A DNA stretch of 64,000 nucleotides, from assembly GCF_900112035.1 (NCBI RefSeq), contig NZ_FOKC01000015.1:1-64000 (forward strand), given 5' to 3'. Below are positions 1-7,927 of the stretch, piece by piece. Each line of letters starts with the position of its first letter. Positions within the stretch are counted from its first letter, which is position 1. The stretch comes from Nocardioides alpinus. Lineage in GTDB: Bacteria; Actinomycetota; Actinomycetes; Propionibacteriales; Nocardioidaceae. The notes beneath the pieces were generated by a model, which was not told the origin of the DNA, did no database searches, and saw only the letters and a program-made list of their open reading frames with translations. Both the position numbers and the translations under genes were made by a program.

Positions 1-188
1 GATCGGTCAGTCATGCCTGCAGCGCCTTCGGCCGCGTACCGATCGGCCCACTTCTTCGCGGTCTTCCACGACACGTCATAGCGCTCGGCCGCGCGGGCAG
101 GTGGCCAGCCGTGGTCGATGATCAGGCGAGCGAGCCGCAGTCGAGCGCGTGGCGTCAGCGCAGCGTTGGAATGGGTAGCGTGGGACAC
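1..188 (-). CDS. IS481-family transposase, N-terminal fragment (edge-truncated)
   Basis: The reading frame starts at GTG 188-186 and runs off the left edge after about 62 codons. It opens with a helix-turn-helix region rich in Arg/Leu (LTPRARLRLARLI) followed by ARAAERYDVSWKTAKKW, which is the DNA-binding start of IS481/IS3-like DDE transposases. The catalytic DDE core is outside the window. The start is supported by AGGAGG ending six bases upstream. Whether the protein is intact cannot be seen. Confidence 0.8.
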   Translation of the reverse strand, partial: MSHATHSNAALTPRARLRLARLIIDHGWPPARAAERYDVSWKTAKKWADRYAAEGAAGMTDR

Positions 189-248
189 GAAGACCTCCTG
201 GATGTGGAGCGGTTCCTAGATAGCTCCACTCCACATCGGGAGGTCTTC
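189..248 (-). promoter_or_regulatory. Leader hairpin covering the transposase ribosome binding site
   Basis: Arms at 189-209 and 229-248 are complementary almost throughout, differing by one extra base and one mismatch. The distal arm contains the AGGAGG ribosome binding site and ends at the GTG start. Transcripts entering from outside the element would fold this stem and block translation, as known for IS10 and IS50. That role is inference; the inverted repeat is directly visible. Confidence 0.6.
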
Positions 249-481
249 ACCAGTCCAGAACTTCAGATCGTCTCGTCACACGATCTCGACCAACGTGCCT
301 GGGCATCACACCTAGAGGTGCACGACGTGTCCGGCCAGAAGGGCTGTGGGACCTCGGGATCGAGCCCACCCTCGTGTGGCGGGCGATGGCCGAGTCCCCC
401 GACGAGAGACATGACCAGTCCAGGGGTGGGTACTCCTGGCGAACGAACGATGATCGGTGCTCGACAGTCAGGGAGAGAACG

Positions 482-1549
482 ATGCGGATTGCCGTCACTG
501 GCGCCAGTGGAAACGTCGGGTCCGCGCTGCTGCGCAGGCTGGCCGAGCGCGGAGGTCACGACGTGGTTGGCGTCGTCCGACGACGACCCTTGGAGGTCGA
601 CCCGTTCGCTGCCGTCGAGTGGCACACGGTGGACCTGTCGCGGGGCCGGGACGAGCCCGCCCTCGTTGCGGCGTTCGCCGGCGCTGATGCTGTCGTGCAC
701 CTCGCGTGGGGCTTCCAGCCCACGCACCGCGAGGACTACCTTGCCGAGCTCGGAGTCGGTGGCACGCGTCGGGTCATCGAGGCAGCGCTGGCCGCCGGGG
801 TGCCGCACTTGGTGCACATGTCCTCGGTCGGGGCCTACTCGCCGAAGCAGGACGACGTGCCGGTGGACGAGTCCTGGCCGACGCACGGCGTGCCCACCTC
901 GATGTACAGCCGGCACAAGGCAGAGGCCGAGCGGCTGCTCGACCGGCTCGAGTCCGACGGAGCAGGCCCGGTGATCACGCGACTGCGTCCCGGCATCGTC
1001 GGTCAGAGCAGCGCGGGGAGCGCCTTGCTGCGCTACGGCCTACCGGGGATCGTCCCGCGGTCGCTGCTCTCCCATGTGCCTGTGCTGCCACTTGACCGTG
1101 GACTGGCCATCCCGATGGTGCACGCCGACGACCTCGCAGAGGCGACCGTGCTGGCGCTCGAGTCCGTGGCGCCCGGTGCGTTCAACGTGGCGGCCGCGCC
1201 GACGGTGACGGCGGACGACATCGCACGCGCGCTGGATGCCCGGATGGTGCATGTCCCAGCCGCCGCTGTACGAGCTGCGGTCTCCATGAGCTGGCATGCC
1301 CGGCTCCAGCCGCTGGACGCCGGGTGGATCGACCTCGCCTACGCCGTGCCGCTCATGGACACCTCGAGAGCCACGTCCGAACTGGGTTGGTCGGCCGCCA
1401 AGGACGCGACCCAGGTGCTGACAGAGACCGTGCGCGGCATGCAGGACGGTGGGTCCGACCTGTCGGAGGTTCTCAGGCCCCGTACGGTCGCGGGCGCCAT
1501 CCGGCGCTTCCTCCGTGACGGACCGGTCAGTCGGCGTCGGCACGCGTGA
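482..1549 (+). CDS. NAD-dependent epimerase/dehydratase family protein
   Basis: A 355-residue protein beginning MRIAVTGASGNVGSALLRRL, which holds the glycine-rich nucleotide-binding motif of extended short-chain dehydrogenases (GASGNVG). HMSSVGAYSP around residues 115-125 and a later YSRHKAEAE give the Ser and the YxxxK catalytic pair, so it is likely an active NAD(P)-dependent sugar or nucleoside-diphosphate-sugar epimerase/dehydratase. The exact substrate cannot be told. The start at 482 has GGGAGA seven bases upstream; longer in-frame starts lack support. It stands alone just right of the insertion sequence and may once have had other neighbours there. Confidence 0.8.
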   Translation: MRIAVTGASGNVGSALLRRLAERGGHDVVGVVRRRPLEVDPFAAVEWHTVDLSRGRDEPALVAAFAGADAVVHLAWGFQPTHREDYLAELGVGGTRRVIEAALAAGVPHLVHMSSVGAYSPKQDDVPVDESWPTHGVPTSMYSRHKAEAERLLDRLESDGAGPVITRLRPGIVGQSSAGSALLRYGLPGIVPRSLLSHVPVLPLDRGLAIPMVHADDLAEATVLALESVAPGAFNVAAAPTVTADDIARALDARMVHVPAAAVRAAVSMSWHARLQPLDAGWIDLAYAVPLMDTSRATSELGWSAAKDATQVLTETVRGMQDGGSDLSEVLRPRTVAGAIRRFLRDGPVSRRRHA

Positions 1550-2079
1550 GGCTCGGGGTCGCAACCCACCATCCGTGCACGCAACCTCCAGAGGCACTCA
1601 CGGTGACCAGAAGATCAGTCAAGGTGGGCTTCCTGCACTGGTGATGCCGGCGCCCGTCACGGTTCGCGGCGCGCAGGGTGGGAGGGGTCCTTGCTGGGCT
1701 CCAGAGCAGCCATGGCGAAGAGCAGGCCATAGATGCCGGTCAGGACACAGACGACGATTAACAGGCCTTGCAACATCGGGAAACCTCGGCAGGTTGGACG
1801 TGGTGTGCACGTACCCGAGGAGCGGGTCTGCATCCATTTCCCGTTCGCCCGTAACGCTTCGCGTGTGCACAGCGCTGTCTACGGTGAGATTGCTCGATTC
1901 GGCACCCGGGCCCGGTTCGGCCGGGCCCCGATGGGGAGAACCATGACCCCGTGGCCCGTTCGGGCCATCAGGTCTTGCGCCGAAGATGGCCCGCACGGTC
2001 GAGGCGCCAGCGGGCCTCGCGGAGGACGTTGGGAGGTGCCGGTCCACAGCGGAGCGGCGTACGCCGACAGGAGACCACC
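1550..2079. other. Intergenic region, mostly empty
   Basis: About 530 bases between the epimerase and the tautomerase. The only gene-like content is the small hydrophobic frame at 1657-1776 on the minus strand. I see no tRNA, no strong terminator and no clear promoter motif, although the promoter for the 2080-5314 operon presumably lies near its right end. Confidence 0.5.
1657..1776 (-). CDS. Possible 39-residue membrane peptide
   Basis: An ATG-started frame of 39 codons, whose first 25 residues form one hydrophobic segment (MLQGLLIVVCVLTGIYGLLF then AMAAL) followed by a short charged, proline-containing tail. That is the shape of single-pass small membrane proteins such as KdpF- or CcoQ-like subunits, but I do not recognise it as either and no partner genes are nearby. 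The ribosome binding site is weak (a GAGG about ten bases upstream). It may be a chance frame. Confidence 0.3.
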   Translation of the reverse strand: MLQGLLIVVCVLTGIYGLLFAMAALEPSKDPSHPARREP

Positions 2080-2304
2080 ATGCCCTTCATCGAGGTCAGC
2101 GTCATCGAGGACGTCTTCACGCCCGAGCAGAAGAACCGGCTCATCACCCGGCTCACCGACGCCATGGTCAGCGTCGAGGGGGAGAACATGCGGCCCGTCA
2201 CCTGGTGCGTGATCCGCGAGGTCGCCAGCGGCGACTGGGGGATCGCCGGCAACGCGCTGACCACGGCCGACGTGCACGCCCTGGCAGCCGGTGCCGGGGC
2301 GTGA
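2080..2304 (+). CDS. 4-oxalocrotonate tautomerase-like protein
   Basis: A 74-residue protein starting MPFIEVSVIEDVFTPEQK. Met-Pro at the N terminus gives the catalytic Pro-1 of the tautomerase superfamily after Met removal, and the length fits the small 4-OT subgroup. Known members isomerise enol/keto dicarboxylates in aromatic catabolism or have unrelated tautomerase activities, so the substrate here is unknown. An AGGAGA site precedes the start. The stop overlaps the GTG start of the LuxR-type regulator (GTGA at 2301-2304), so the two are translationally coupled. Confidence 0.8.
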   Translation: MPFIEVSVIEDVFTPEQKNRLITRLTDAMVSVEGENMRPVTWCVIREVASGDWGIAGNALTTADVHALAAGAGA

Positions 2305-3944
2305 GCCTTGCCGTGCTCCTCGCGGAGCGCGAGTCTGATCGCGTGCGGACGACGGATGACGGTGCGGACGCGGTCGCCGAGCTGCGGGCGGGCCGGTGGG
2401 TGCGGGCGGCAGAGCTGTTCACGGCGCTGACGGCGGAGACCGACGACCCGCACGCCCACGAGGGCCTCGCACAGGCGGCGTGGTGGCTCGACGACGCCGC
2501 GACCGCGCTGGGTGCCCGCGAAGCGGCCTACCGGGGTTTCCGGGCGGCCGGGGACGACCGGGGAGCGGCCCGGGCTGCTGCGGCTCTCGGCTATGACTCG
2601 ATGCTCTTCGGGGCGGGGGTCGCGGTCGGCCGGGGGTGGCTCGCGCGGTCGTCGGACCTGCTCGGCGAGCGGGTCGACGTGCCGGAGGTGGGGTGGCTGT
2701 CCGTACGCCGCGCGGAGGTCGCGCTCAACGTCGACCATGACGCCGCCGTGGCGCTGGGCCACGCCACGAACGCACGGGAGGTCGGCCGTGCGACCGCGGA
2801 CGCCGACCTGGTGGTCGTCGCAGCCGCGCTGGCCGGGTTCGCCCACGTCAGGCTGGGGGACGTGGACGCCGGGATGGCGCTGCTCGACTCGGCCGCGGCC
2901 GCAGCCACGGCCGGTGACGTCGACGACCTCATGTGGATGGGAAAGATCTGCTGCTGGTTGATCAGTGCCTGCCAGGAGACGCACGACCTCGGCCGGGCCA
3001 GCGACTGGTGCGCGCGGGTCGAGGAGATCTGCCTGCGCCGTGACCTGGCCCCGCTCTTCGCGGTGTGCCGGACGCAGTACGCCTCGGTGCTGCACGCGAG
3101 CGGGGACTCGCGTGGGGCGGAGTCCACCCTCGTCGAGGTGCTGGCCGGGTTGGAGCGGTCGCGGCGCCTCAGCCGGCTCGACGCCGTCTCGCAGCTGGGG
3201 GAGGTACGCCGGCGGCAGGGCCGTCTCGTCGAGGCCGAGCAGCTGCTCGGGCAGGCGGGCTACCTGCCGTCGGCCCTCACCAGCCTGGCCCAGCTGCGGC
3301 TCGACGAGGGCGACCCGTCGCGCGCGTGGTCGACCGTCGCCGAGCTGCTCCGGCGCATCCCGACCACCCAGCTGCTCGACAGGGTGGACGCACTGGCGGT
3401 GGCCGTCCCGGCCGCACTCGCCTCGGGCCACGAGCTCGAGGCCCGAGGCGCTGCCGACGAGCTGCGTCGCATCGCCGACCGGGTCGCCACCTCGGCCATC
3501 ACCGCCCACGCCGATGCCGCGGAGGCACGGATGTCCGGCCCCGGCGACGACGTCCCCCTCTGGCAGGACGCCGTGCGGCGCTTCCACGTCGCCGGACTGG
3601 TCTTCGACGAGGCCGACGCGCGGCTGGAGCTCGCCGAGGCCCTGCACCACGGCGGCGACGACGCGGGAGCCCGCGAGGAGAAGGCGCGGGCGCTGGCGGT
3701 GCTCGCGCCGTTGCGCGCGAGAGCCGACCGCAGCGACGCTGGCCCCCTCACGGGACGCCAGGTGGAGGTCATCCGGCTGATCGCACGCGGCCTCAACAAC
3801 AGCGAGATCGCCGCGGAGCTCCAGGTCAGCGAGCACACCGTGCACCGGCACGTCGCCAACATCTACACCGCGCTCGACCTCGGATCACGGGCAGCAGCCG
3901 CGGCGTACGCCGTCGGCCACGGACTGGGACGAGGAGCACCATGA
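2301..3944 (+). CDS. LuxR-type regulator with helical-repeat N terminus
   Basis: A 547-residue protein with an alanine-rich alpha-helical region resembling tetratricopeptide repeats over roughly residues 20-470, and a C-terminal LuxR/FixJ helix-turn-helix from about 484 to 540 (LTGRQVEVIRLIARGLNNSE, then a recognition helix in HTVHRHVANIY). There is no Walker A motif, so it is not a full LAL/MalT-type ATPase. The helical repeats probably sense a ligand or protein. The GTG at 2301 overlaps the tautomerase stop; GTG 2343 is the alternative. Its own stop overlaps the next start (ATGA 3941-3944), so it sits in the middle of a three-gene coupled operon that it may control. Confidence 0.8.
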   Translation: MSLAVLLAERESDRVRTTDDGADAVAELRAGRWVRAAELFTALTAETDDPHAHEGLAQAAWWLDDAATALGAREAAYRGFRAAGDDRGAARAAAALGYDSMLFGAGVAVGRGWLARSSDLLGERVDVPEVGWLSVRRAEVALNVDHDAAVALGHATNAREVGRATADADLVVVAAALAGFAHVRLGDVDAGMALLDSAAAAATAGDVDDLMWMGKICCWLISACQETHDLGRASDWCARVEEICLRRDLAPLFAVCRTQYASVLHASGDSRGAESTLVEVLAGLERSRRLSRLDAVSQLGEVRRRQGRLVEAEQLLGQAGYLPSALTSLAQLRLDEGDPSRAWSTVAELLRRIPTTQLLDRVDALAVAVPAALASGHELEARGAADELRRIADRVATSAITAHADAAEARMSGPGDDVPLWQDAVRRFHVAGLVFDEADARLELAEALHHGGDDAGAREEKARALAVLAPLRARADRSDAGPLTGRQVEVIRLIARGLNNSEIAAELQVSEHTVHRHVANIYTALDLGSRAAAAAYAVGHGLGRGAP

Positions 3945-5314
3945 GCGAGCAGTGGTTGACCGTCGACGAGGGGTGGGGCCGCAGGGCCGTCGAGTTCGCC
4001 ACGCTGCTCGAACTCGGGGCCTGCCGGGAGTACGTCGCCATGCACCAGCACCTCGGGCTCGGGTCCGGCGACCACGTGCTCGACGTCGCCTGCGGCTCGG
4101 GCCTCGCGCTCGAGCTGGCCAGCGCGCGCGGCGCGACGGTCTCGGGCATCGATGCGTCCCCGCGACTCGTGGAGATCGCCCGCGACCGGCTCCCCGGGGC
4201 CGACGTCCGTGCAGGGGACATGGCTGCCCTGCCCTGGGGCGACCACACGTTCGACGCGGTGACCAGCTTCCGCGGCGTGTGGGCGACCACCCCTGAGGCC
4301 CTGGCCGAGGCCCACCGGGTGCTGCGCCCCGGAGGGCGCCTCTCGGTCACGACGTGGGGTCACGTGAAAGCGTCTCCCGGCATGTGGGCGCTGACGCCGT
4401 TCGCGCTGGCCGCCGACCCGAAGGTGCGCGTCCAGGCCGAGATGAAGGCACTCGGGCGACCGGGGGTGGGTGAGGAGGTCCTCGCCGCCGCCCGCTTCGT
4501 CGGCGTACGCCGGCACAGCGTGCCGTTCGTGTGGGAGTTTCCCGACCCGGAGACCTTCGCGCGGATGCTCGCCTCAACCGGGCCGGCGTACGAGGCGATC
4601 CAGGCCGTGGGGGAGGAGGAGTTCCACCTATACTGCATCGAGGTGGCGTCGGCGCGGGTGCGCGACGGGCTCCCGTTGCGCGCCGAGATCGACTGCGTCG
4701 GCTTCACCGCGCTCGTGCCTCCTGCGCCGACGACGGTGCACCTCGACGCTGCACCCACGACGGCCGCCGCTGCGACGCTGGCCACCGAGGACGAGGACGA
4801 CCTCGGGTTCGTCACCAACGCGACGCGCGTGTGGATGCACGCCCCGGCCGCCTTCGAGGCACTCTTCGCCCTGATCGGCTCGTCCGCCCACGGGGCCGCG
4901 ATGACCGTCGCCGAGCGCGGGGTGGCCACCATCACCGCCACCCGCCTCGTGGGCGACACCTACTGCCCGCTCGCCTGGGGAGACAAGCTGGCGGGGTTCG
5001 CGAGCCCCGACGTGGCGGTGTCGGTCATGGGCGGCTCGGACGAGCTGCTCGACGACCGCAGCCGGGCGATCGCTGCCTGGGCCGGGAAGGTCGCCACCGC
5101 GCCGCAGGCGGTCACGGCCTCCGACGTGCGCGCTGTCCGGGCGGCCGGCTTCGACGACGCCCAGGTCCTCAGCCTGACCGTCTTCGTCGCGCTCCGCCTC
5201 GCGTTCTCGACCGTCAACGGCGCACTGGGCGCGCGACCTGAGCAGGCGTACGTCGATCACGTCGACCCGGCCGTGCGGACCGCCTGGGAGCAGGCCTTCC
5301 CCGCTCGGGCCTGA
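3941..5314 (+). CDS. SAM methyltransferase fused to a carboxymuconolactone decarboxylase-like domain
   Basis: A single 457-codon frame with two domains. Residues about 40-240 are a class I methyltransferase: motif I VLDVACGSGLALEL near 46-59, then GADVRAGDMAALPW and a DxVTSF-like post motif. Residues about 265-450 resemble AhpD/CMD peroxidase-related proteins of the group carrying YCPLAWGDKLAG and ending FVALRLAFSTVNGALGARP. The linker is a Thr/Ala-rich stretch without a stop. The CMD half has one Cys in the active-site-like segment rather than the CxxC pair of AhpD. Methyl acceptor and CMD substrate are unknown. It is coupled by ATGA to the LuxR-type gene and ends the operon. Confidence 0.75.
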   Translation: MSEQWLTVDEGWGRRAVEFATLLELGACREYVAMHQHLGLGSGDHVLDVACGSGLALELASARGATVSGIDASPRLVEIARDRLPGADVRAGDMAALPWGDHTFDAVTSFRGVWATTPEALAEAHRVLRPGGRLSVTTWGHVKASPGMWALTPFALAADPKVRVQAEMKALGRPGVGEEVLAAARFVGVRRHSVPFVWEFPDPETFARMLASTGPAYEAIQAVGEEEFHLYCIEVASARVRDGLPLRAEIDCVGFTALVPPAPTTVHLDAAPTTAAAATLATEDEDDLGFVTNATRVWMHAPAAFEALFALIGSSAHGAAMTVAERGVATITATRLVGDTYCPLAWGDKLAGFASPDVAVSVMGGSDELLDDRSRAIAAWAGKVATAPQAVTASDVRAVRAAGFDDAQVLSLTVFVALRLAFSTVNGALGARPEQAYVDHVDPAVRTAWEQAFPARA

Positions 5315-5423
5315 GGCGGGGTCCGTCACCGACAGCGACGGCCCGGCCGCCGACCGGACATCACGGGGTGTGTCCAGGGGCGACCGGGCCGCGGTCCGCC
5401 GGCAGCGATGCCGGGTGGTGGTG

Positions 5424-6542
5424 TCAGAAGCCGATGAGGCCCTGCTGCCACTCGATGAGGTCACCGATCTTCGCGACGAGCACGTCGTCCTGCAGGCCGT
5501 GTGCCTTGCCCTGCGCCTGCTTCAGCGTGTGGGCTGCGGCGGCGTGGCGACCTTCCTCGTGCGCGGTCTCGGCCTGCTCGAGGTAGCCGGCCACGTCGCG
5601 ACTCAGCTTGGCGGCGCGCACGCTTCCCTCGGTGCCAGCGACCTCGACGAGTCCGTCGGCCTCCTTGAAGGTCACGCAGTCACCGCCGCCCTCGACCACG
5701 CCCGCGGTCCACTCGATGCCACCGAGCAGGTGGTCGAGGAACGTCGGGTCGGTGTAGGCCGCGTCGACGTGGCCCGCGCCCTCGTACCACGAGCGACCGC
5801 CCTCGAAGTTGTGGCACCAGGCGATCGGGTGGTCGGCGCCCATGCGACCGCTGCCGGGGTTGTAGGTCGACTCGTCCAGGGTCAGCAGGACGTGCACGTC
5901 CTCGCGCGGGTTGGACGTGAAGTTGTACCACTCGTCGAAGCGGATCCACTCCTTCGGCAACATCTCGGTGGACGGGTGGGTGGGACTCTCCACCCGCATG
6001 GTGGCCGTCTGCTGCTGCGGGTGGTTGCGGAAGCGCGCGCTGCCGCCGGTGAGCTCGCCGTACCACGGCACGGCGTGCATGGCGTCCGTCGCGGCGTGCA
6101 GGCCGACGAAGCCCCCTCCGTCGCGGATGTAGCCCTGGAACGCGGCGAGCTCGGCGTCGTCGAGGGTGCGGGGCCGTGCCGGGTTCTGGTCGTTGGTGCC
6201 GTCGACGTTGGACGCGAACAGGATCGTGGCGTACTGGTCGAGCGACTCTGCGCTGGTGAACGGCGTCGTGGGCATCGTGAGCGCCGGCTGCTTGTCGTCC
6301 CAGACGTCGACGGTGAAGCCGTTCTCCTGGCCCAGCTTGATCACCGCGTTCGTCGTGTCGTCGATGTGGGAGTGCCGGAAGCCGAGCGTCTTGCCGACGA
6401 CCAGCACCTTGTAGGGGGCGGCCTCCGCGACGTCGGCGACCGGGTCGAGGGTGGCCTGGCTGGGCGCCACCACCGATCCGGTCAGGGTGAGCGCGCCGGC
6501 GATGGCGGCGATGGTCGCGGTCAGTCGAGCGGGATGCCTCAT
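5424..6542 (-). CDS. Secreted ThuA-domain protein
   Basis: A 372-residue protein with a signal peptide (basic start MRHPARLTATIAAIAGALTL, cleavage after about residue 30) and a ThuA (trehalose-utilisation-like, glutamine-amidotransferase fold) domain from YKVLVVGKTLGFRHSHID to about residue 270, with GGGFVGLHAATDAMH and a WYNF segment usual in this family. About 90 C-terminal helical residues follow and may bind sugar or cell wall. ThuA-domain proteins occur with sugar-uptake genes. The gene is divergent from a ROK repressor, with a shared 130-bp promoter region containing an inverted repeat, so sugar-responsive control is likely but inferred. Confidence 0.8.
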   Translation of the reverse strand: MRHPARLTATIAAIAGALTLTGSVVAPSQATLDPVADVAEAAPYKVLVVGKTLGFRHSHIDDTTNAVIKLGQENGFTVDVWDDKQPALTMPTTPFTSAESLDQYATILFASNVDGTNDQNPARPRTLDDAELAAFQGYIRDGGGFVGLHAATDAMHAVPWYGELTGGSARFRNHPQQQTATMRVESPTHPSTEMLPKEWIRFDEWYNFTSNPREDVHVLLTLDESTYNPGSGRMGADHPIAWCHNFEGGRSWYEGAGHVDAAYTDPTFLDHLLGGIEWTAGVVEGGGDCVTFKEADGLVEVAGTEGSVRAAKLSRDVAGYLEQAETAHEEGRHAAAAHTLKQAQGKAHGLQDDVLVAKIGDLIEWQQGLIGF

Positions 6543-6574
6543 GGGTGTGTCCTTCCGGGGAGACGCGTGGGCGT

Positions 6575-6597
6575 ATTTGTCCGAGTGCCAAACAAAT
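6575..6597. promoter_or_regulatory. Probable ROK operator between thuA-like and ROK genes
   Basis: ATTTGT (6575-6580) and ACAAAT (6592-6597) form a perfect 6-bp inverted repeat separated by 11 bases, in the otherwise GC-rich gap between two divergent genes. The A/T-rich half sites and the position in the divergent promoter fit an operator for the adjacent ROK-family repressor. Binding has not been shown here. Confidence 0.5.
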
Positions 6598-6672
6598 CCA
6601 CGGCAACGTATGACGTGCGTCACACGGGTGTCAACGGCCCTGCCGCGACGAGGTGCGCGGCAGGATGTGCGC

Positions 6673-7908
6673 ATGGACTCCCCGGCTGCGCCCGCGACCG
6701 GCAAGGACGAACGGTCGGCACCGGCGACGCGAGGCGGTGCCCGCGCCTCCGTCGTGCGCCGGCACAACCTGGGACTGCTGCTGGAGTGCCTGCACCTCGA
6801 GGGGCCCGCGTCGCGGTCGGAGCTGGGCGCGACCACGGGACTGAGCCGCTCGACGGTGGCCGATCTCGTGCACGAGCTGGTGCGGAGCGGTCTGGTCGTC
6901 GAGGACGGGGTGTCTCCCAGCTCCGGTCCGGGGCGTCCTTCTCCCATCGTGCGGTTGCGGGGCTCCGCTGCGGTGGCCGTGGTCGTGGAGCTCGGGGTCG
7001 ACGCGGTCTCGGCAGCGGTGATCGGCCTGGGCGGCGACGTCGTGGACCACCGGAGCGTCCAGCTCGCCGGGATGCGGGTGTCGCCGGAGGACACCGTGCG
7101 TCAGGTGGCCGACCTGGTCCGCGGCATGGACATCGGGCCGACGCACCCGCGGGCCGTCGGCCTCGGCGTGGCGGTCCCCGGGCTGGTCCGCCGGGCCGAC
7201 GGATTCGTCCACGTCGCGCCCAACCTCGGGTGGAAGGACGTCGCCCTGGGTGGTCTGCTCGCGGAGGCCTTCGACGTGCCGCTGGATCGGGTGCGGGTGG
7301 GCAACGAGGCCGACCTGGGGGCGGTGGGTGAGCACCGACGTGGCGCGGGCCGCGGCTGCGGGCACCTGGTGTTCATCTCCGGCGAGGTCGGCATCGGGGC
7401 CGGCCTCATCATCGGCGGTCAGCCGATGCTGGGCGCGGCCGGATATGCGGGGGAGGCAGGGCACATGCTCGTGAACCCCGACGGTCGCCCCTGCACCTGC
7501 GGGTCGTCGGGGTGCTGGGAGACCGAGGTGGGTGAGTCGGCGCTGCTGCGCGCTGCCGGCGTCAGGGACGTACGGGGACTGGCTGCGGTGGACGCCGTGC
7601 TGACGCGGGTGATGGCGGGAGACGCGGCCGCGACGGCTGCGGTCGCGGAGATCGGCCACTGGCTGGGCGTGGGCGTCGGCAACATCACCAACCTCCTGAA
7701 CCCCGAGGTCGTGGTGTTGGGCGGAATCCTCCAGCCCCTGTTCCCGTTCGTCCGCGAGCCGATGCTCGACGCGATGCACGCGAGGTGCCTGGGCCCGGTG
7801 TCGCAGCCGGTCCGGGTGGTGCCCAGCGCTCTCGGCACGTCGGCCCAGCTCCACGGCGCGGCCGAGGTGGTCCTGGCGTCCGTCCTGGCCGATCCGACCA
7901 CGCGATGA
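6673..7908 (+). CDS. ROK-family transcriptional repressor
   Basis: A 411-residue protein. Residues about 28-75 form a winged helix-turn-helix (SRSELGATTGLSRSTVADLV), followed by a sugar-kinase-like ROK domain with GVAVPGLV and the zinc-binding signature CTCGSSGCWE. This architecture is that of NagC/XylR/Mlc-type regulators that release DNA on binding a sugar or sugar phosphate. The ATG at 6673 is preceded by a GCAGGA site eight bases away. It is divergent from the secreted ThuA-like gene and most likely represses it and itself. The sugar cannot be named from sequence. Confidence 0.85.
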   Translation: MDSPAAPATGKDERSAPATRGGARASVVRRHNLGLLLECLHLEGPASRSELGATTGLSRSTVADLVHELVRSGLVVEDGVSPSSGPGRPSPIVRLRGSAAVAVVVELGVDAVSAAVIGLGGDVVDHRSVQLAGMRVSPEDTVRQVADLVRGMDIGPTHPRAVGLGVAVPGLVRRADGFVHVAPNLGWKDVALGGLLAEAFDVPLDRVRVGNEADLGAVGEHRRGAGRGCGHLVFISGEVGIGAGLIIGGQPMLGAAGYAGEAGHMLVNPDGRPCTCGSSGCWETEVGESALLRAAGVRDVRGLAAVDAVLTRVMAGDAAATAAVAEIGHWLGVGVGNITNLLNPEVVVLGGILQPLFPFVREPMLDAMHARCLGPVSQPVRVVPSALGTSAQLHGAAEVVLASVLADPTTR

Positions 7909-7927
7909 CCCGTCGCCGGTCGCCTGA

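Larger units (their letters stand above)
1..280 (-). mobile_element. IS481-family insertion sequence, left part outside window
   Basis: The 5' end of an IS481-like element is seen: a transposase start, its leader hairpin and a plausible terminal inverted repeat. Read on the minus strand the outer end begins TGTGACGAGACGATC at position 280. The 5'-TGT start is typical of IS481 ends. The rest of the transposase and the second inverted repeat lie left of position 1, so completeness and target duplication cannot be judged. Confidence 0.75.

Noticed and set aside
281-481. Second mobile-element remnant right of the insertion sequence
   Set aside because: No transposase similarity or inverted repeat could be recognised in these 200 bases.
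1033-1287. Possible truncated gene opposite the epimerase
   Set aside because: Short low-complexity antisense frame without motifs.
1968-3851. Long open frame (about 627 codons) on the minus strand opposite the LuxR-type and neighbouring genes
   Set aside because: It is a shadow frame caused by high GC at third codon positions; its translation is low-complexity Arg/Gly/Val with no recognisable domain, and the plus-strand genes are clearly real.
5370-7331. Plus-strand open frame of about 650 codons running across the ThuA gene and into the ROK gene
   Set aside because: It spans a divergent promoter and is antisense to a signal-peptide-bearing ThuA protein; the sequence is biased to Val/Arg/Gly.
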